From positions 1,550,001 to 1,614,000 of the forward strand of contig NZ_AP019308.1 of NCBI RefSeq assembly GCF_003945345.1: 64,000 nt of DNA, given 5' to 3'. The first letter of the stretch is position 1, and the number at the start of each line of letters is the position of its first letter. A program made the position numbers and the translations under genes. Shown in pieces: positions 53,595 through 62,821 of this stretch. The notes under the pieces were generated by a model. It ran no database searches. It was not told the DNA's origin and worked only from the letters and a program-made list of their open reading frames with translations. Source of the stretch: Paenibacillus baekrokdamisoli. Lineage in GTDB: Bacteria > Bacillota > Bacilli > Paenibacillales > Paenibacillaceae.

Positions 53595-53628
53595 TTTTAA
53601 GAAAATTTAAATGTTCCCTCCTTATAAT
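53595..53628 (+). promoter_or_regulatory. promoter with OmpR-type direct repeat before the flavin module
   Basis: TATAAT at 53623-53628 with no good -35. In its place lie two TTTAA half-sites (53596-53600 and 53606-53610), 10 bp apart, one helical turn. This is the usual form of a site for a phosphorylated OmpR-type activator, and such a gene lies just upstream. Confidence 0.6.
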
Positions 53629-53665
53629 AAAACTATCGATGAAGCATTACATTGGAGGGATTCAT

Positions 53666-54175
53666 ATGGCAAAAGTAAACAAAAAGTGGGTCGTCCTTTG
53701 TTCCACAGCCATTGGAGCGATATACGCCGCAGGATATTTCACAACCGAAACTCAAGCTTCCATGCTGCAACCCCCACAATACAACCAAGTTAGCATTGCA
53801 GCAGGCAGCAGCCAATCTTACAATCAATCCAACAGCCAAACCAATATCCACTCGAGCAAGCAATCCAGTAGCCAATCCAAAAGCCAATCCAATATCCAAT
53901 CCAAAAGCCAATATAAAAATGGGACTTTTTACGGATCAGGAAGAAATCGGCGGGGATCCATTCAGCTAGCAGTAAGCATTAAGAACGATAAAATAACGGA
54001 TGTTGAAATTAGTGATTTTGCCATGCATTATTCAGAGGACGACGTAGTTGGGTTGCCTCAAGAAGTGGTACAAAAACAAAGTGCGAAAGTACAGAATGTA
54101 TCGGGTGCAACGTATAGTACACAAGCCTTTCAAGATGCCGTACAAGATGCGCTTTCCCAGGCACGAAACTCGTAA
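53666..54175 (+). CDS. membrane-anchored FMN-binding domain protein
   Basis: 169 aa. Basic N-terminus and one membrane helix (about 8-30, perhaps cleaved after TQA), then a Ser/Gln/Asn-rich low-complexity linker of about 45 residues (SKQSSSQSKSQSNIQSKSQ). The C-terminal FMN-binding domain (PF04205 type) carries SGATYST, whose Thr takes covalent FMN. ATG 53666 follows GGAGGG. The ApbE gene that loads FMN overlaps its stop codon. Likely an extracytoplasmic electron carrier tethered by a flexible stalk. Confidence 0.85.
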   Translation: MAKVNKKWVVLCSTAIGAIYAAGYFTTETQASMLQPPQYNQVSIAAGSSQSYNQSNSQTNIHSSKQSSSQSKSQSNIQSKSQYKNGTFYGSGRNRRGSIQLAVSIKNDKITDVEISDFAMHYSEDDVVGLPQEVVQKQSAKVQNVSGATYSTQAFQDAVQDALSQARNS

Positions 54176-55068
54176 TGGACATCATTATGAAAAAAACGAA
54201 ATTATTTATGGATACCGTTGTAGATATAAAGGTCGTCACTCGAAAATCTAATGATGATGCGGAATCAGCAATTGATCGGGCTTTTGAGGCATTTCGGAAA
54301 GTCGAACATGCCTGCAGTCGTTTCAGCCTGGATAGCGAATTGATGGAGGCATGCCGGCGGATCAAGACTCCGGTACAGATTAGTCCGTTTTTATTCGAGC
54401 CTCTGAAGTTTGGTTTGGAGGTGGCGAAATGGACGAATGGCATATTTGATCCTACGGTGGGAAAAGCGATGGAAGATCTCGGATTCAATCAACATTATTT
54501 AACGGGGAAACTCATCCAAAGCTCCTCATCTGAGTCGGCTACCTATCGGGATATTATCTTAAATGAACAGGATCGTACGTTGTATTTGCGGAAGCCGCTG
54601 GTGATTGATTTAGGAGGCGTAGCTAAGGGATTCGCTATCGATTTGGCCTCACAGGAGTTGAAAGAATTTGAGGGATTTGTTATCAATGCCGGCGGTGATC
54701 TCTATGCTGGAGGATTAGATGAAAGTGGAAGCAAGTGGAAAATTGGCATTCAGCATCCTATAAATAAAGAACAAATCATACAAATGATTGAAATTTCTTA
54801 TGAGGCTGTCTGTACCTCAGGAAGTTACGAGCGTAAGAGTCCAATAAATGCCGACATGCATCATATCATCGACCCAAACTCCAAACAATCACCTACCGAG
54901 TGGATCAGCTGCAGCGTCATCGCCCCTTACGCCATGATGGCGGACGCCTTCTCCACGGCCTCCTTCTTATTGGGTGCAGATCGCGGTAGATCTTTAATAG
55001 AAGCAATTGATCTCAAGGGAGTCTTGATTACGTCTGATTTACAAATATGTAGAGTAGGAGGGATATAA
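54175..55068 (+). CDS. apbE: FAD:protein FMN transferase (ApbE)
   Basis: 297 aa. ApbE fold with GGVAKGFAIDLAS and VINAGGDLYAGG in the middle, and a C-terminal DAFSTASFLLGADRG with the metal-binding Asp. It attaches FMN from FAD to Thr of SGAT(S/T)-type proteins such as its neighbour. No evident signal peptide; other members act outside the membrane, so localisation is uncertain. Start ATG overlaps the preceding TAA (TAATG). Confidence 0.9.
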   Translation: MDIIMKKTKLFMDTVVDIKVVTRKSNDDAESAIDRAFEAFRKVEHACSRFSLDSELMEACRRIKTPVQISPFLFEPLKFGLEVAKWTNGIFDPTVGKAMEDLGFNQHYLTGKLIQSSSSESATYRDIILNEQDRTLYLRKPLVIDLGGVAKGFAIDLASQELKEFEGFVINAGGDLYAGGLDESGSKWKIGIQHPINKEQIIQMIEISYEAVCTSGSYERKSPINADMHHIIDPNSKQSPTEWISCSVIAPYAMMADAFSTASFLLGADRGRSLIEAIDLKGVLITSDLQICRVGGI

Positions 55069-55069
55069 A

Positions 55070-55885
55070 ATGACAGCAAACCAATGGATCAAAACACCGA
55101 AGGGATATGTCATAATATCCCTGGTTGCCTTTCTTTTATTAGCGACCATTTGGTCTCTAGACATCAGGGGCATCTATAATAGCATCCTTGCAGTTGGAGT
55201 GTCTTCAGCCGTCGATATCCTTTGTTCCCACAATGCCAAAAAGAAGCGAACTCTGCCGGATAGTGCGGTGATCACAGGGTTAATCATTGCCTTGATCTTA
55301 AGTGCAGCTACCTCATGGTACATTGTTGCTGCAACTTCCATCATGGCTATTTTGTCCAAACATATACTTGTCCATAAGAAAAAACCAATCTTCAATCCAG
55401 CGGCTTTTGGACTGCTTCTGTCTATCCTTTTCTTTCGTACAGGACAAAGCTGGTGGGGCGCATTCGGGGATCTTCCTTCATGGACTGTCGTGTGTCTCTT
55501 GGCTGGTGGTTACATGGTAACAAATCGAGTGAACAAATTTCCTCAGGTTTTTTCGTTTCTTGGAACGTATTTTATCTTATTACTTATTATGGGCGTTTTT
55601 AATGTCGGAGATGCTTCTGATGCACTTCGGTCGCCTTTTATCAATGCTTCCATTTTCTTTGCTCTCTTTATGCTTACAGATCCGCCTACTTCACCAGCCA
55701 AAGATAAGGATCAAGTCATTTTTGGCATCCTCATCGCGATTGTGGGAGCGGTTGTTTATGGCTTGTTTGGAGGTTTGATGTACTTATTTATAGGATTGCT
55801 TATCGGAAACCTATACCACTTTTTGAAAAAGCGCCCCTATTTAAGAACATCCAATCTTCAAGAGCGACGCTATCAAAAAGCCTGA
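55070..55885 (+). CDS. RnfD/NqrB-like membrane electron-transfer subunit
   Basis: 271 aa with about eight membrane segments. Family signs: KKPIFNPAAFGLLLS (about 103-117) and MLTDPPTSPAKDKDQVIFG near residue 205, as in RnfD/NqrB. No SGAT flavinylation motif seen. Starts one base after the ApbE stop (AGGAGGGATATAAAATG). Moves electrons across or along the membrane to the FMN protein, by inference. Other Rnf subunits are absent. Confidence 0.82.
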   Translation: MTANQWIKTPKGYVIISLVAFLLLATIWSLDIRGIYNSILAVGVSSAVDILCSHNAKKKRTLPDSAVITGLIIALILSAATSWYIVAATSIMAILSKHILVHKKKPIFNPAAFGLLLSILFFRTGQSWWGAFGDLPSWTVVCLLAGGYMVTNRVNKFPQVFSFLGTYFILLLIMGVFNVGDASDALRSPFINASIFFALFMLTDPPTSPAKDKDQVIFGILIAIVGAVVYGLFGGLMYLFIGLLIGNLYHFLKKRPYLRTSNLQERRYQKA

Positions 55886-55888
55886 TTC

Positions 55889-56416
55889 TTACTTCCCAAT
55901 CGCCTTCCTAGCAGCGTTATGGGCCATTCGGTGCAGGGCATTATTCTTCTTGTGTTTGCTTATGTACTTTACTTTTACTTGAATCTCAGGGAACATGTTT
56001 TGAAGGTCATCTAGGGAAGCCAAAATTTCATTTCTCACATCTTCATAAAATTGCTTATCAAAGTATTCTTTAGATAAAATTTTCGCTATGCAGTGACAAT
56101 CCGTGAAAATAGTAGCAAATTTAGGAATGCTATTCAATTGATGCTCCATTAGTGCTTTTGTAAGCAATTCAAGACTGAAAACGATAGCTAGTAATTCGCC
56201 GTAATCAGAACCTCCATCATATTTAGGATTTAGTTTCTTAGAGGTAACACTAATTGTTCGGTTGTAGACAAAGCAGCAAGCTACACCATGAGCATTTTGT
56301 TCAGCGTAACCAGAGTAATCACAATAAAGAGAGATCATGCCCTTATTTAAGATGTTTGCTCTGATCGGAGGAGCGGCATATGCTTGTTTCATTAATGTTT
56401 CCATAGTAGAGTCCAT
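55889..56416 (-). CDS. RNase H-fold protein lacking the last catalytic Asp
   Basis: 175 aa. RNase H-like order: LYCDYSG (first Asp, about 31-37), GELLAIVFSLELL (Glu), FTDCHCIAKIL (Asp). The C-terminal motif NALHRMAHNAAR has Asn where active enzymes have Asp. ATG 56416 behind GGAGATTGATC. It could be a weak nuclease or an RNA-binding relative. Sits between the flavin module and an IS110-type element. Confidence 0.6.
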   Translation of the reverse strand: MDSTMETLMKQAYAAPPIRANILNKGMISLYCDYSGYAEQNAHGVACCFVYNRTISVTSKKLNPKYDGGSDYGELLAIVFSLELLTKALMEHQLNSIPKFATIFTDCHCIAKILSKEYFDKQFYEDVRNEILASLDDLQNMFPEIQVKVKYISKHKKNNALHRMAHNAARKAIGK

Positions 56417-56434
56417 GATCAATCTCCATTCCAA

Positions 56435-56799
56435 TTCACATTAAAATCCAAGTGTGAGGGCACTCTTCGAATTCAATTCCCATCCTTGGCACAATCGGGT
56501 TTTATACTTGTTAGGATTGACAAAAATCCATCTGAACAAAACAAAACTGCGGAATTCACTGGACTTCTTGAATGCGCGCAATAAGTGAAACATGATAAAA
56601 TTTCAGTATGGTAAATCAAAGTTAACTAAAAGTCCAGCGGTATGATGTCAAGCCCATGATTCTTACGAATTGGAAATTATCTTGGCTATAAAGCGTTTCA
56701 GCCAGGAAAAATGGGCGCATCAAACCTAACCCAGTAGAAAAAACGTCTAATTACCATATTTTTACTGGGAATTAATGAAGGACCTTGGCAAAGGAGGCG
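56435..56799. other. gene-free flank and transposon end
   Basis: No gene seen. AAAGTCCAG at 56629-56637 matches AAAGTCCAG at 58325-58333 and may mark the distal end of the IS110-type element. An inverted copy of CTGGACTT is at 56559-56566. Confidence 0.45.
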
Positions 56800-58044
56800 T
56801 TAATCCTTCGCGCTATTCACCTTCCTTCTAGGCGTGTAGAGTTGGCCGTTGCGTAGCAGTACATCGACCAGACGCACAAGTTTTCTTGCCGTTAAGACGA
56901 GGGCGCGTTTGTGTTGGTGCTTGGGTACTTCCTTGTATTTCTTCCGGTAATACTCACCGAATTCATCATCGCGGTTTTTCACCGAGTTGGCAGCTTCAAC
57001 CAGGTAATAGCGAAGGAAACGGTTGCCGGATTTAATGCGTTTAGTGTCTTCTGCTTCAAACGGGCCGGACTGGTGTCTGCGCCATGTGAGACCGGCGTAC
57101 TTGGCCACAGCGGCTTGGTCGTTGAATCGGTCTATGTTGCCGATTTCAGCGAGGATACCGGCGGCGTAAACGCGGTCAATGCCAGGAACGGAGCGCAAGC
57201 ATTTAGACTCCGGCATGCTTTCAAGAATGCGTTCTATGGCCTTGTCGAGATCTTTGAGCTGGGCTTGGATACTCCGTATAGCTTGAATGGATGTGCCGAG
57301 CACAAGATCAATAGAATCCTCGACAACCTTTGAGAGTCGGTAAGAAGCTCTTGCGGCTTTCTGGATACAGCGAGCGACATTCTCTGGGTCTGGGAAGCGA
57401 TTGCGTCCCTTATCTCGCAAGTAGTCAGCCAAATCAGTGACGTCCATCGTTGCGATGTCATCTAGACTGAACTTCTCTGAGAGCATTTCCATGAGAGCGT
57501 GGCCGAAAACGGAGCTATCCACTTCGGTAGTAAAGGCATTGCATTTGTAGAACAAGTTCTGCAGGAAGTATTGCTTCTCACGAGTCAAGTTGTGAACCAT
57601 GTGAAACCGCATCCGGGTTAGGCGCTGAAGTGCGACATACTGCTCCTGCATGACGATGGTGGTCGTCAGTCTGCCGAAGCGAAGCCGGTCTGCAATGACC
57701 CATGCGTCGAGACGGTCGGTCTTGTCTAGGTCGGGGTAAGCCTCTCTGAACTTGCTGACGAGCTTCGGATTGATCGTAAAGACTTTGGTCTTTCGCTCTT
57801 TCAGCGCTGGATCTTCATGCATGTACATGGCGGGATGCCAGCTGTAGACCGAGGTGGCTTCTAGCCCAATGTGTATTTCCGAAGACGAATGCTTGTCCAC
57901 CGCAATGACGATACGATCACGCAGATGGGAAGCCCCCTGCAAGTCGTTTTTCACTTTGAACGATTCCAGCTTATCGCCGTCCGAGTTCATAAAACACGCT
58001 TCTAGCTCTTGCGAGCTAACGTCAATACCGACAAATAGCTTCAA
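56800..58044 (-). CDS. IS110 family transposase (DEDD recombinase)
   Basis: 414 aa. The N-terminal RuvC-like DEDD domain starts at KLFVGIDVSSQELEACF (first Asp), with the Glu in HIGLEATSVY and the paired Asps in DKTDRLDAWVIADRLRFG. The C-terminal transposase_20 domain has LRSVPGIDRVYAAGILAEIG, with a helix-hairpin and YAGLTWRRHQSG. TTG 58044 chosen for AGGAGG upstream and because family proteins start here. Full length, no frameshift, so the element may be active. Confidence 0.93.
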   Translation of the reverse strand: MKLFVGIDVSSQELEACFMNSDGDKLESFKVKNDLQGASHLRDRIVIAVDKHSSSEIHIGLEATSVYSWHPAMYMHEDPALKERKTKVFTINPKLVSKFREAYPDLDKTDRLDAWVIADRLRFGRLTTTIVMQEQYVALQRLTRMRFHMVHNLTREKQYFLQNLFYKCNAFTTEVDSSVFGHALMEMLSEKFSLDDIATMDVTDLADYLRDKGRNRFPDPENVARCIQKAARASYRLSKVVEDSIDLVLGTSIQAIRSIQAQLKDLDKAIERILESMPESKCLRSVPGIDRVYAAGILAEIGNIDRFNDQAAVAKYAGLTWRRHQSGPFEAEDTKRIKSGNRFLRYYLVEAANSVKNRDDEFGEYYRKKYKEVPKHQHKRALVLTARKLVRLVDVLLRNGQLYTPRRKVNSAKD

Positions 58045-58333
58045 GTGGAATCTCCTCCTTTCTACAGGGGATCCAGGGAACGGACTCTCCGGGATGCCTC
58101 CGGCGCACTCGCAGATCAATCACCCTCGCATATAAGAACACGCTTCGGTCCATGAGCTGCCCCGGACCTGCTAAAACCGGGCATGGGCTACCGAAGGGAA
58201 CAGCCAGCGGGTAAGAAGTTCAAACGAATACCGGAGAAACAGACTTTGAGAGTAGACAGTGCTACAGGAGAAATAAGAATTTCCCCGAATGGACCCTAAG
58301 TTCCATTGTCCAGAGGCATGCCGGAAAGTCCAG
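58045..58333 (-). ncRNA. candidate bridge RNA region of the IS110-type element
   Basis: Non-coding 5' side of the transposase gene, the place where IS110-group elements encode their bridge RNA. A large imperfect stem is visible at 58143-58196 (CTTCGGT...ACCGAAG, CCATG/CATGG and CCCGG/CCGGG within). Other short complementary stretches flank it. Boundaries and loops are not resolved by eye. Supported by position and structure, not by direct match. Confidence 0.45.
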
Positions 58334-58382
58334 TCCCTTTTTAATTTTCAAGGTGCGATTTGCTGGAAATTTTGAAGTGGCC

Positions 58383-58406
58383 TTCCAGCCCCCTCGGGGG
58401 CTGGAA
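58383..58406. other. perfect GC-rich hairpin
   Basis: TTCCAGCCCCC/GGGGGCTGGAA, 11 bp with a two-base centre, between the IS110-type element and the VOC gene. No T run on either side. Confidence 0.7.
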
Positions 58407-58454
58407 ACTGGCATTCAAATAGCTTCAAGAAATACTATACGAGGAGAATGTTCT

Positions 58455-58868
58455 ATGACAAAAGAAATTTGGATAAACCTCCCGGTGAAAGATGTCAAAA
58501 AGTCCAAAGAGTTTTTCATCCAGCTTGGATTTTCTTTGAATCCACGACATGGCAATACTGATGATAAGGCTAGCCTTGTCATCGGAGATAAGAATGTTAT
58601 CGTGATGTTATTTCCCGAACCCACTTTCAAAAAATTTACGGGAAATGAAATTGCAGATACAAAGCAAGGTACCGAAGTATTGATTTCCATTGATGCAGAG
58701 AGCAAAGAAGAAGTGGATGAAATCGTAAAGAAGGCGGTAAAGGCAGGTGGCACAATCTATGGCAAACCCCATGACCAGGGTTGGATGTATGGCGCCGGTT
58801 TCGCTGATTTGGATGGTCATCGGTGGAATGTGTTGTATATGGATATGAGTAAGATGCCAGAGGAGTAA
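58455..58868 (+). CDS. VOC family protein (YjdN/PhnB-like)
   Basis: 137 aa. KEIWINLPVKDVKKSKEFFI at the start, then GWMYGAGFADLDGHRWNVLY near the end, typical of short VOC proteins. ATG 58455 has GAGGAG upstream; the frame extends further upstream but has no binding site there. Terminator downstream. Function unknown. Confidence 0.8.
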   Translation: MTKEIWINLPVKDVKKSKEFFIQLGFSLNPRHGNTDDKASLVIGDKNVIVMLFPEPTFKKFTGNEIADTKQGTEVLISIDAESKEEVDEIVKKAVKAGGTIYGKPHDQGWMYGAGFADLDGHRWNVLYMDMSKMPEE

Positions 58869-59263
58869 AGTAGAATTAGGAGTTTAGATTATGTCTGTAA
58901 GATCGAAAGACAATAAAATAGTCCGAATGAAGCCCGCGTTGATCGCGGGCTTTTTTAGTTTAAGTTCTTGTGTGATTGTTTCAACCTCAATTTTCTTCTT
59001 CCATTGCGATCGCTTTAACAGATTATTTAAGATAAACCCTCACGTATATCCGTGTTACCTATTTTGCTCTATTCACTTATCTGGCTCAAATTTGCAAAGC
59101 TTGTCGATTTCTGGTTGTTACACAACTATTTATCTACAAAAAAAGGGGAAAACCTAAGACGTATTTCGGCAGACTTTAACATTCCACTTCATGTAAACTT
59201 ACAATCATGCTGTGGTAGAGAGATTTGCACCAAGGCAAAATACGTGATTAGGGGGATTACATC
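58869..59263. other. 395-base gap with a terminator
   Basis: Terminator at 58931-58956 (GCCCGCG/CGCGGGC and six T residues). The remaining 300 bases hold no supported gene. A promoter for the DUF4912 operon should lie here; a TTACAAT near 59200 is a possible -10 without a clear -35. Confidence 0.7.
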
Positions 59264-59914
59264 TTGGATATGACAACGATCCTGAAACTACTGGAAACGG
59301 GAAAGACGCAAAAAGAAATTGCCGAACAATTAGGCGTGCCTGTTGGGAAGCTGAGGTATCAATTGACCAACCAAAGGAAGATTGCTTCCGCGAATGCCTT
59401 CGTGCTTGATAGAGGCTTGGAAGATTATGAAATCATCCAAGAGGCTTATGGTTTGGACCGACTGTTCGCACTCCCGAGAGATACGGAGTCGCTCTATTTA
59501 TACTGGGAACTCACTTCCGACCGGAAGCGAATGGTAGAAGAGCATTTTCGCTGCGGATGGATGGATCTTCCGAAGATGCTGCGTGTATACGATGTTTCAT
59601 TTTTTTATTTCGAAGGGGATAATTTCAACCGTTACTGGGATTTCTCGATCAATCAGGAGGCAAACAACTGGTTTGTTAAAGGCATCTCGTCGAATTGCTC
59701 GTACGTCATTGATTATGGCACCACGACCATCGATGGAAGGTTTGTTACGATTTTACGCTCAAATACCGTCAAAACGCCGCCAAAAGAAGAACGCTTTGAC
59801 GGAGAGAATCGGTGGACCCGGATGGAAGTGACCCCTACCGAGGACATTTCTATGATGGACTGGCAAGGGCACTTCACAGGCTACTCGCTTTCACTACCAA
59901 ATACGGAACGATAA
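59264..59914 (+). CDS. DUF4912 domain protein
   Basis: 216 aa. A short helix-turn-helix-like N-terminus (LLETGKTQKEIAEQLGVPVG) precedes the DUF4912 domain (SLYLYWELTSDRK, then YDVSFFYFEGDNFNRYWDF and WFVKGISSNCSYVIDYG). DUF4912 is thought to be a carbohydrate-related beta-sandwich and occurs next to GH57 genes. TTG 59264 follows AGGGGGATTACATC. First gene of an operon with the GH57-GT4 fusion 13 bases downstream. Confidence 0.82.
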   Translation: MDMTTILKLLETGKTQKEIAEQLGVPVGKLRYQLTNQRKIASANAFVLDRGLEDYEIIQEAYGLDRLFALPRDTESLYLYWELTSDRKRMVEEHFRCGWMDLPKMLRVYDVSFFYFEGDNFNRYWDFSINQEANNWFVKGISSNCSYVIDYGTTTIDGRFVTILRSNTVKTPPKEERFDGENRWTRMEVTPTEDISMMDWQGHFTGYSLSLPNTER

Positions 59915-59927
59915 GAAGGAGGGGCGC

Positions 59928-62786
59928 ATGTTGACCAAAGGCTATTTATCTCTCGTACTTCATGCTCATTTGCCGTTTATACACCACCCTGAGAGTGAAA
60001 ATTATATTGAAGAGAGATGGCTCTTTGAAGCCATGACAGAGACGTACATCCCGCTCCTAGAGGTGTTTGAGAGGTTGTCAAATGACGCAGTCGATTTCCG
60101 GATTACAATGTCTTTGACGCCAACTTTATTGACGATGCTTGCCAATCCACTGCTGCAAAAGCGATATTTGAAATATATCGATAATCTCATTGCGCTCAGT
60201 AAACAGGAATGTAAAAGGACGAAGAAAGACAATTCGTTCTTCCCTCTGTCCACCATGTACAGGGAGCATTTCATACATATACGTCAGCGTTTCACTCAGA
60301 CCTATGAAGGGAATATCATAAACGGCTTTAAGCAATATCAAGCTTCCGGCCATCTTGAGCTGATCACCTCATCCGCGACACATGCTTTTCTGCCTTATGT
60401 GAAGACTGAGCAAGCATTGCGTGCGCAAATTGAGAATGCGGTACGCATTCACAACGATTGTTTGGGAAGAGCGCCAAGAGGAATTTGGCTGCCGGAATGC
60501 GGCTTTGTCGAAGGGCTGGACCGGATTCTAAAGGATTATGGCATTCTATTCTTCTTCACCGACACGCACCATGTACTGCATGCTAGTCCCAAACCGGTAG
60601 ATGGCGTATATAGTCCGGTCCTTACCCCGCACGGGGTAGCCGCATTCGCGAGGGATAACGAAACGTCCAAGCAGGTGTGGAGCTCCTTGGAAGGTTATCC
60701 GGGCGATCATGATTACCGTGAATATTATAAGGATATTGGTCACGATCTCGATTACGACTATATAAAGCCCTATCTTCATTCATCAGGGGTTCGTCTGAAT
60801 ACCGGAATCAAATATTACCGTATCACCGGAGGGGATCAGCCGAAAGAGCCGTACTATCCGGAGTGGGCACGTGAGAAAGCGGACCGCCATGCCGGCAATT
60901 TCATGTTTAACCGGGAAAAGCAGGTGGAGCATCTGAAGGACCAAATGGATCGTAAACCGATCATTGTCGCTTCCTATGATGCCGAGCTGTTCGGCCACTG
61001 GTGGTATGAGGGACCGATGTGGATGGAGTATTTGTGCCGCAAAATCCATTATGATCAGCAGACCTTCAAGATGATCACACCCTTCGAATATTTGCAAGAA
61101 TACCCCGAAAGCCAGCAATGCGAACTGTCCTTCTCCAGCTGGGGGAGAGGCGGGTATGGCGACGTTTGGCTTGGTCAGAACAACGAGTGGATTTACCGTC
61201 ATCTGCATCAGATGGAAGAACAGATGATCGAGCTTGCAGATAGCTTCGAAGAAGCTGCGGGTCTGAGGCTTCGGGCATTGAATCAAGCTGCGCGGGAGCT
61301 GCTTCTGGCGCAGAGCAGTGACTGGGCGTTTATTATGGATACGAAAACGATGGTGGATTATGCGGTCAAACGGACGAATAACCATATCGGACGGTTTCAG
61401 CGGATTTATCGTGACCTGAAGCGGGATGCAGTGGATGAGCGGTGGCTCCGTGAGGTAGAAGCACGGGATGCCATCTTCCCCGATTTGGACTACCTAACGT
61501 ATCGGTCTAAGCCTTCAACATGGCATGGGAATAGGGGAACCGCTCCAGCTGGAAGGCAGTCAGATCGTTCCCGCATCATTATGTTATCTTGGGAATTCCC
61601 TCCAATGACTGTAGGCGGCTTGTCCAGACATGTCTTCGATTTATCCTGCAAGCTTGTAGAACAGGGTACCGAGGTTCATGTCGTCACTACACATGTGAAC
61701 GGTTATCCGGATTACGAGGTGAACCAAGGCGTTCATGTCCATCGCGTCAGGACCTATCAAGAGCAAGAAATGAACTTTATGGACTGGGTGTTCCAGTTGA
61801 ATCTGGTGATGACCGACTATACAAAAAATTTGATCGCTCATTTTGGTCCGTTCGATCTGATCCATGCCCATGATTGGCTCGTCTGCCAAGCGGCGAAGAC
61901 ATTGAAGCACGCCAGTGGATTGCCGCTAGTGGCAACAATACACGCGACGGAGCACGGGCGTAACCAGGGGGTGCACAGTGAGCTGCAGTACCGCATTCAC
62001 GATCTGGAAGGACAGCTCACTTATGAAGCTTGGCGAGTCATCGTATGCAGCAGATACATGGAAGAGGAAGTGAAGCAGCTTTTCCATGTACCGGCTGATA
62101 AAATCGATATGATTCCGAACGGGGTTGATTCCGCCGTTATTCGGATCAACCATCTTGATCCCTTTATGAAGGACCGCTATGCACTGCCTGAGGAGAAGAT
62201 TGTCCTCTTTGTCGGGCGTCTTGTTCGCGAGAAAGGCGTTCATGTGCTGCTCGAAAGTATCCCCGCCGTATTGGCGGCCTGCCCGGAGGCTAAGTTTATC
62301 ATTGGCGGCAAAGGGCCTATGATGGAGGAGCTGCAGGAAATGGCGAGGACAATGGGCATCGCGTCCAAGACGGCCTTCATCGGATTCGTCGATGACGAGA
62401 CGCGCAACCAGCTGCTGCGCGCGGCATCCGCTGCGATATTCCCAAGCCTGTACGAGCCGTTCGGTATTGTGGCCTTAGAGGCGATGGCCGCGGGAGCCCC
62501 GGTTATCGTATCCGGTGTCGGCGGGCTGCAGGAGATCGTTCATCACGGCGGGGATGGCTTCACCGTGCTGCCTGGAGACGTCCACTCATTATCCGCTCAC
62601 CTAATTACCATGCTGAAATCTGAAGATATGGCGCGCGCAATGGCCAAGAAAGCGTTCCAAAAAGTAAATACGATGTACAACTGGGATCGAATTGCAGAAC
62701 AGACCTCCGCTACCTACAACTATATGTTAAACAGGAATTCAGTTAGCCTTCTGAATAGGGAACTTGCCGTAACCCGTGAATCATGA
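59928..62786 (+). CDS. GH57 branching enzyme-like / GT4 glycosyltransferase fusion
   Basis: 952 aa, two enzymes in one chain. Residues 1 to about 430: GH57 barrel, with the likely nucleophile Glu in [11 protein letters not shown] (about 190) and the acid Asp in [16 protein letters not shown] (about 350), then a DUF1957-type helical domain to about 530. Residues about 545-930: GT4 synthase, with [35 protein letters not shown] and the [14 protein letters not shown] nucleotide-sugar motif. Probably makes and branches an alpha-glucan. GGAGG upstream of ATG 59928. Confidence 0.9.
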   Translation: MLTKGYLSLVLHAHLPFIHHPESENYIEERWLFEAMTETYIPLLEVFERLSNDAVDFRITMSLTPTLLTMLANPLLQKRYLKYIDNLIALSKQECKRTKKDNSFFPLSTMYREHFIHIRQRFTQTYEGNIINGFKQYQASGHLELITSSATHAFLPYVKTEQALRAQIENAVRIHNDCLGRAPRGIWLPECGFVEGLDRILKDYGILFFFTDTHHVLHASPKPVDGVYSPVLTPHGVAAFARDNETSKQVWSSLEGYPGDHDYREYYKDIGHDLDYDYIKPYLHSSGVRLNTGIKYYRITGGDQPKEPYYPEWAREKADRHAGNFMFNREKQVEHLKDQMDRKPIIVASYDAELFGHWWYEGPMWMEYLCRKIHYDQQTFKMITPFEYLQEYPESQQCELSFSSWGRGGYGDVWLGQNNEWIYRHLHQMEEQMIELADSFEEAAGLRLRALNQAARELLLAQSSDWAFIMDTKTMVDYAVKRTNNHIGRFQRIYRDLKRDAVDERWLREVEARDAIFPDLDYLTYRSKPSTWHGNRGTAPAGRQSDRSRIIMLSWEFPPMTVGGLSRHVFDLSCKLVEQGTEVHVVTTHVNGYPDYEVNQGVHVHRVRTYQEQEMNFMDWVFQLNLVMTDYTKNLIAHFGPFDLIHAHDWLVCQAAKTLKHASGLPLVATIHATEHGRNQGVHSELQYRIHDLEGQLTYEAWRVIVCSRYMEEEVKQLFHVPADKIDMIPNGVDSAVIRINHLDPFMKDRYALPEEKIVLFVGRLVREKGVHVLLESIPAVLAACPEAKFIIGGKGPMMEELQEMARTMGIASKTAFIGFVDDETRNQLLRAASAAIFPSLYEPFGIVALEAMAAGAPVIVSGVGGLQEIVHHGGDGFTVLPGDVHSLSAHLITMLKSEDMARAMAKKAFQKVNTMYNWDRIAEQTSATYNYMLNRNSVSLLNRELAVTRES

Positions 62787-62821
62787 GTGCGACCATTTCA
62801 ACAATCGGGGAGGAACGAAGA

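Larger units (their letters stand above)
56629..58333 (-). mobile_element. IS110-type element, tentative limits
   Basis: One transposase gene (56800-58044), a long structured leader on its 5' side (58045 to about 58333) and a shorter 3' tail. Limits are placed by the shared nine bases AAAGTCCAG at both sides; IS110 elements have no terminal inverted repeats, so this is an estimate. The total of about 1.7 kb is at the upper end of the family range. Confidence 0.6.

Noticed and set aside
53845..53910. Short CAATCC/AGCCAA repeats that might be a regulatory array
   Set aside because: They encode the Ser/Gln-rich linker of the FMN-binding protein in frame; they are coding repeats.
59110..59180. 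GGGGAAAACC...ACG stretch reminiscent of a cyclic di-GMP riboswitch core
   Set aside because: The second conserved half and the closing stems are absent.
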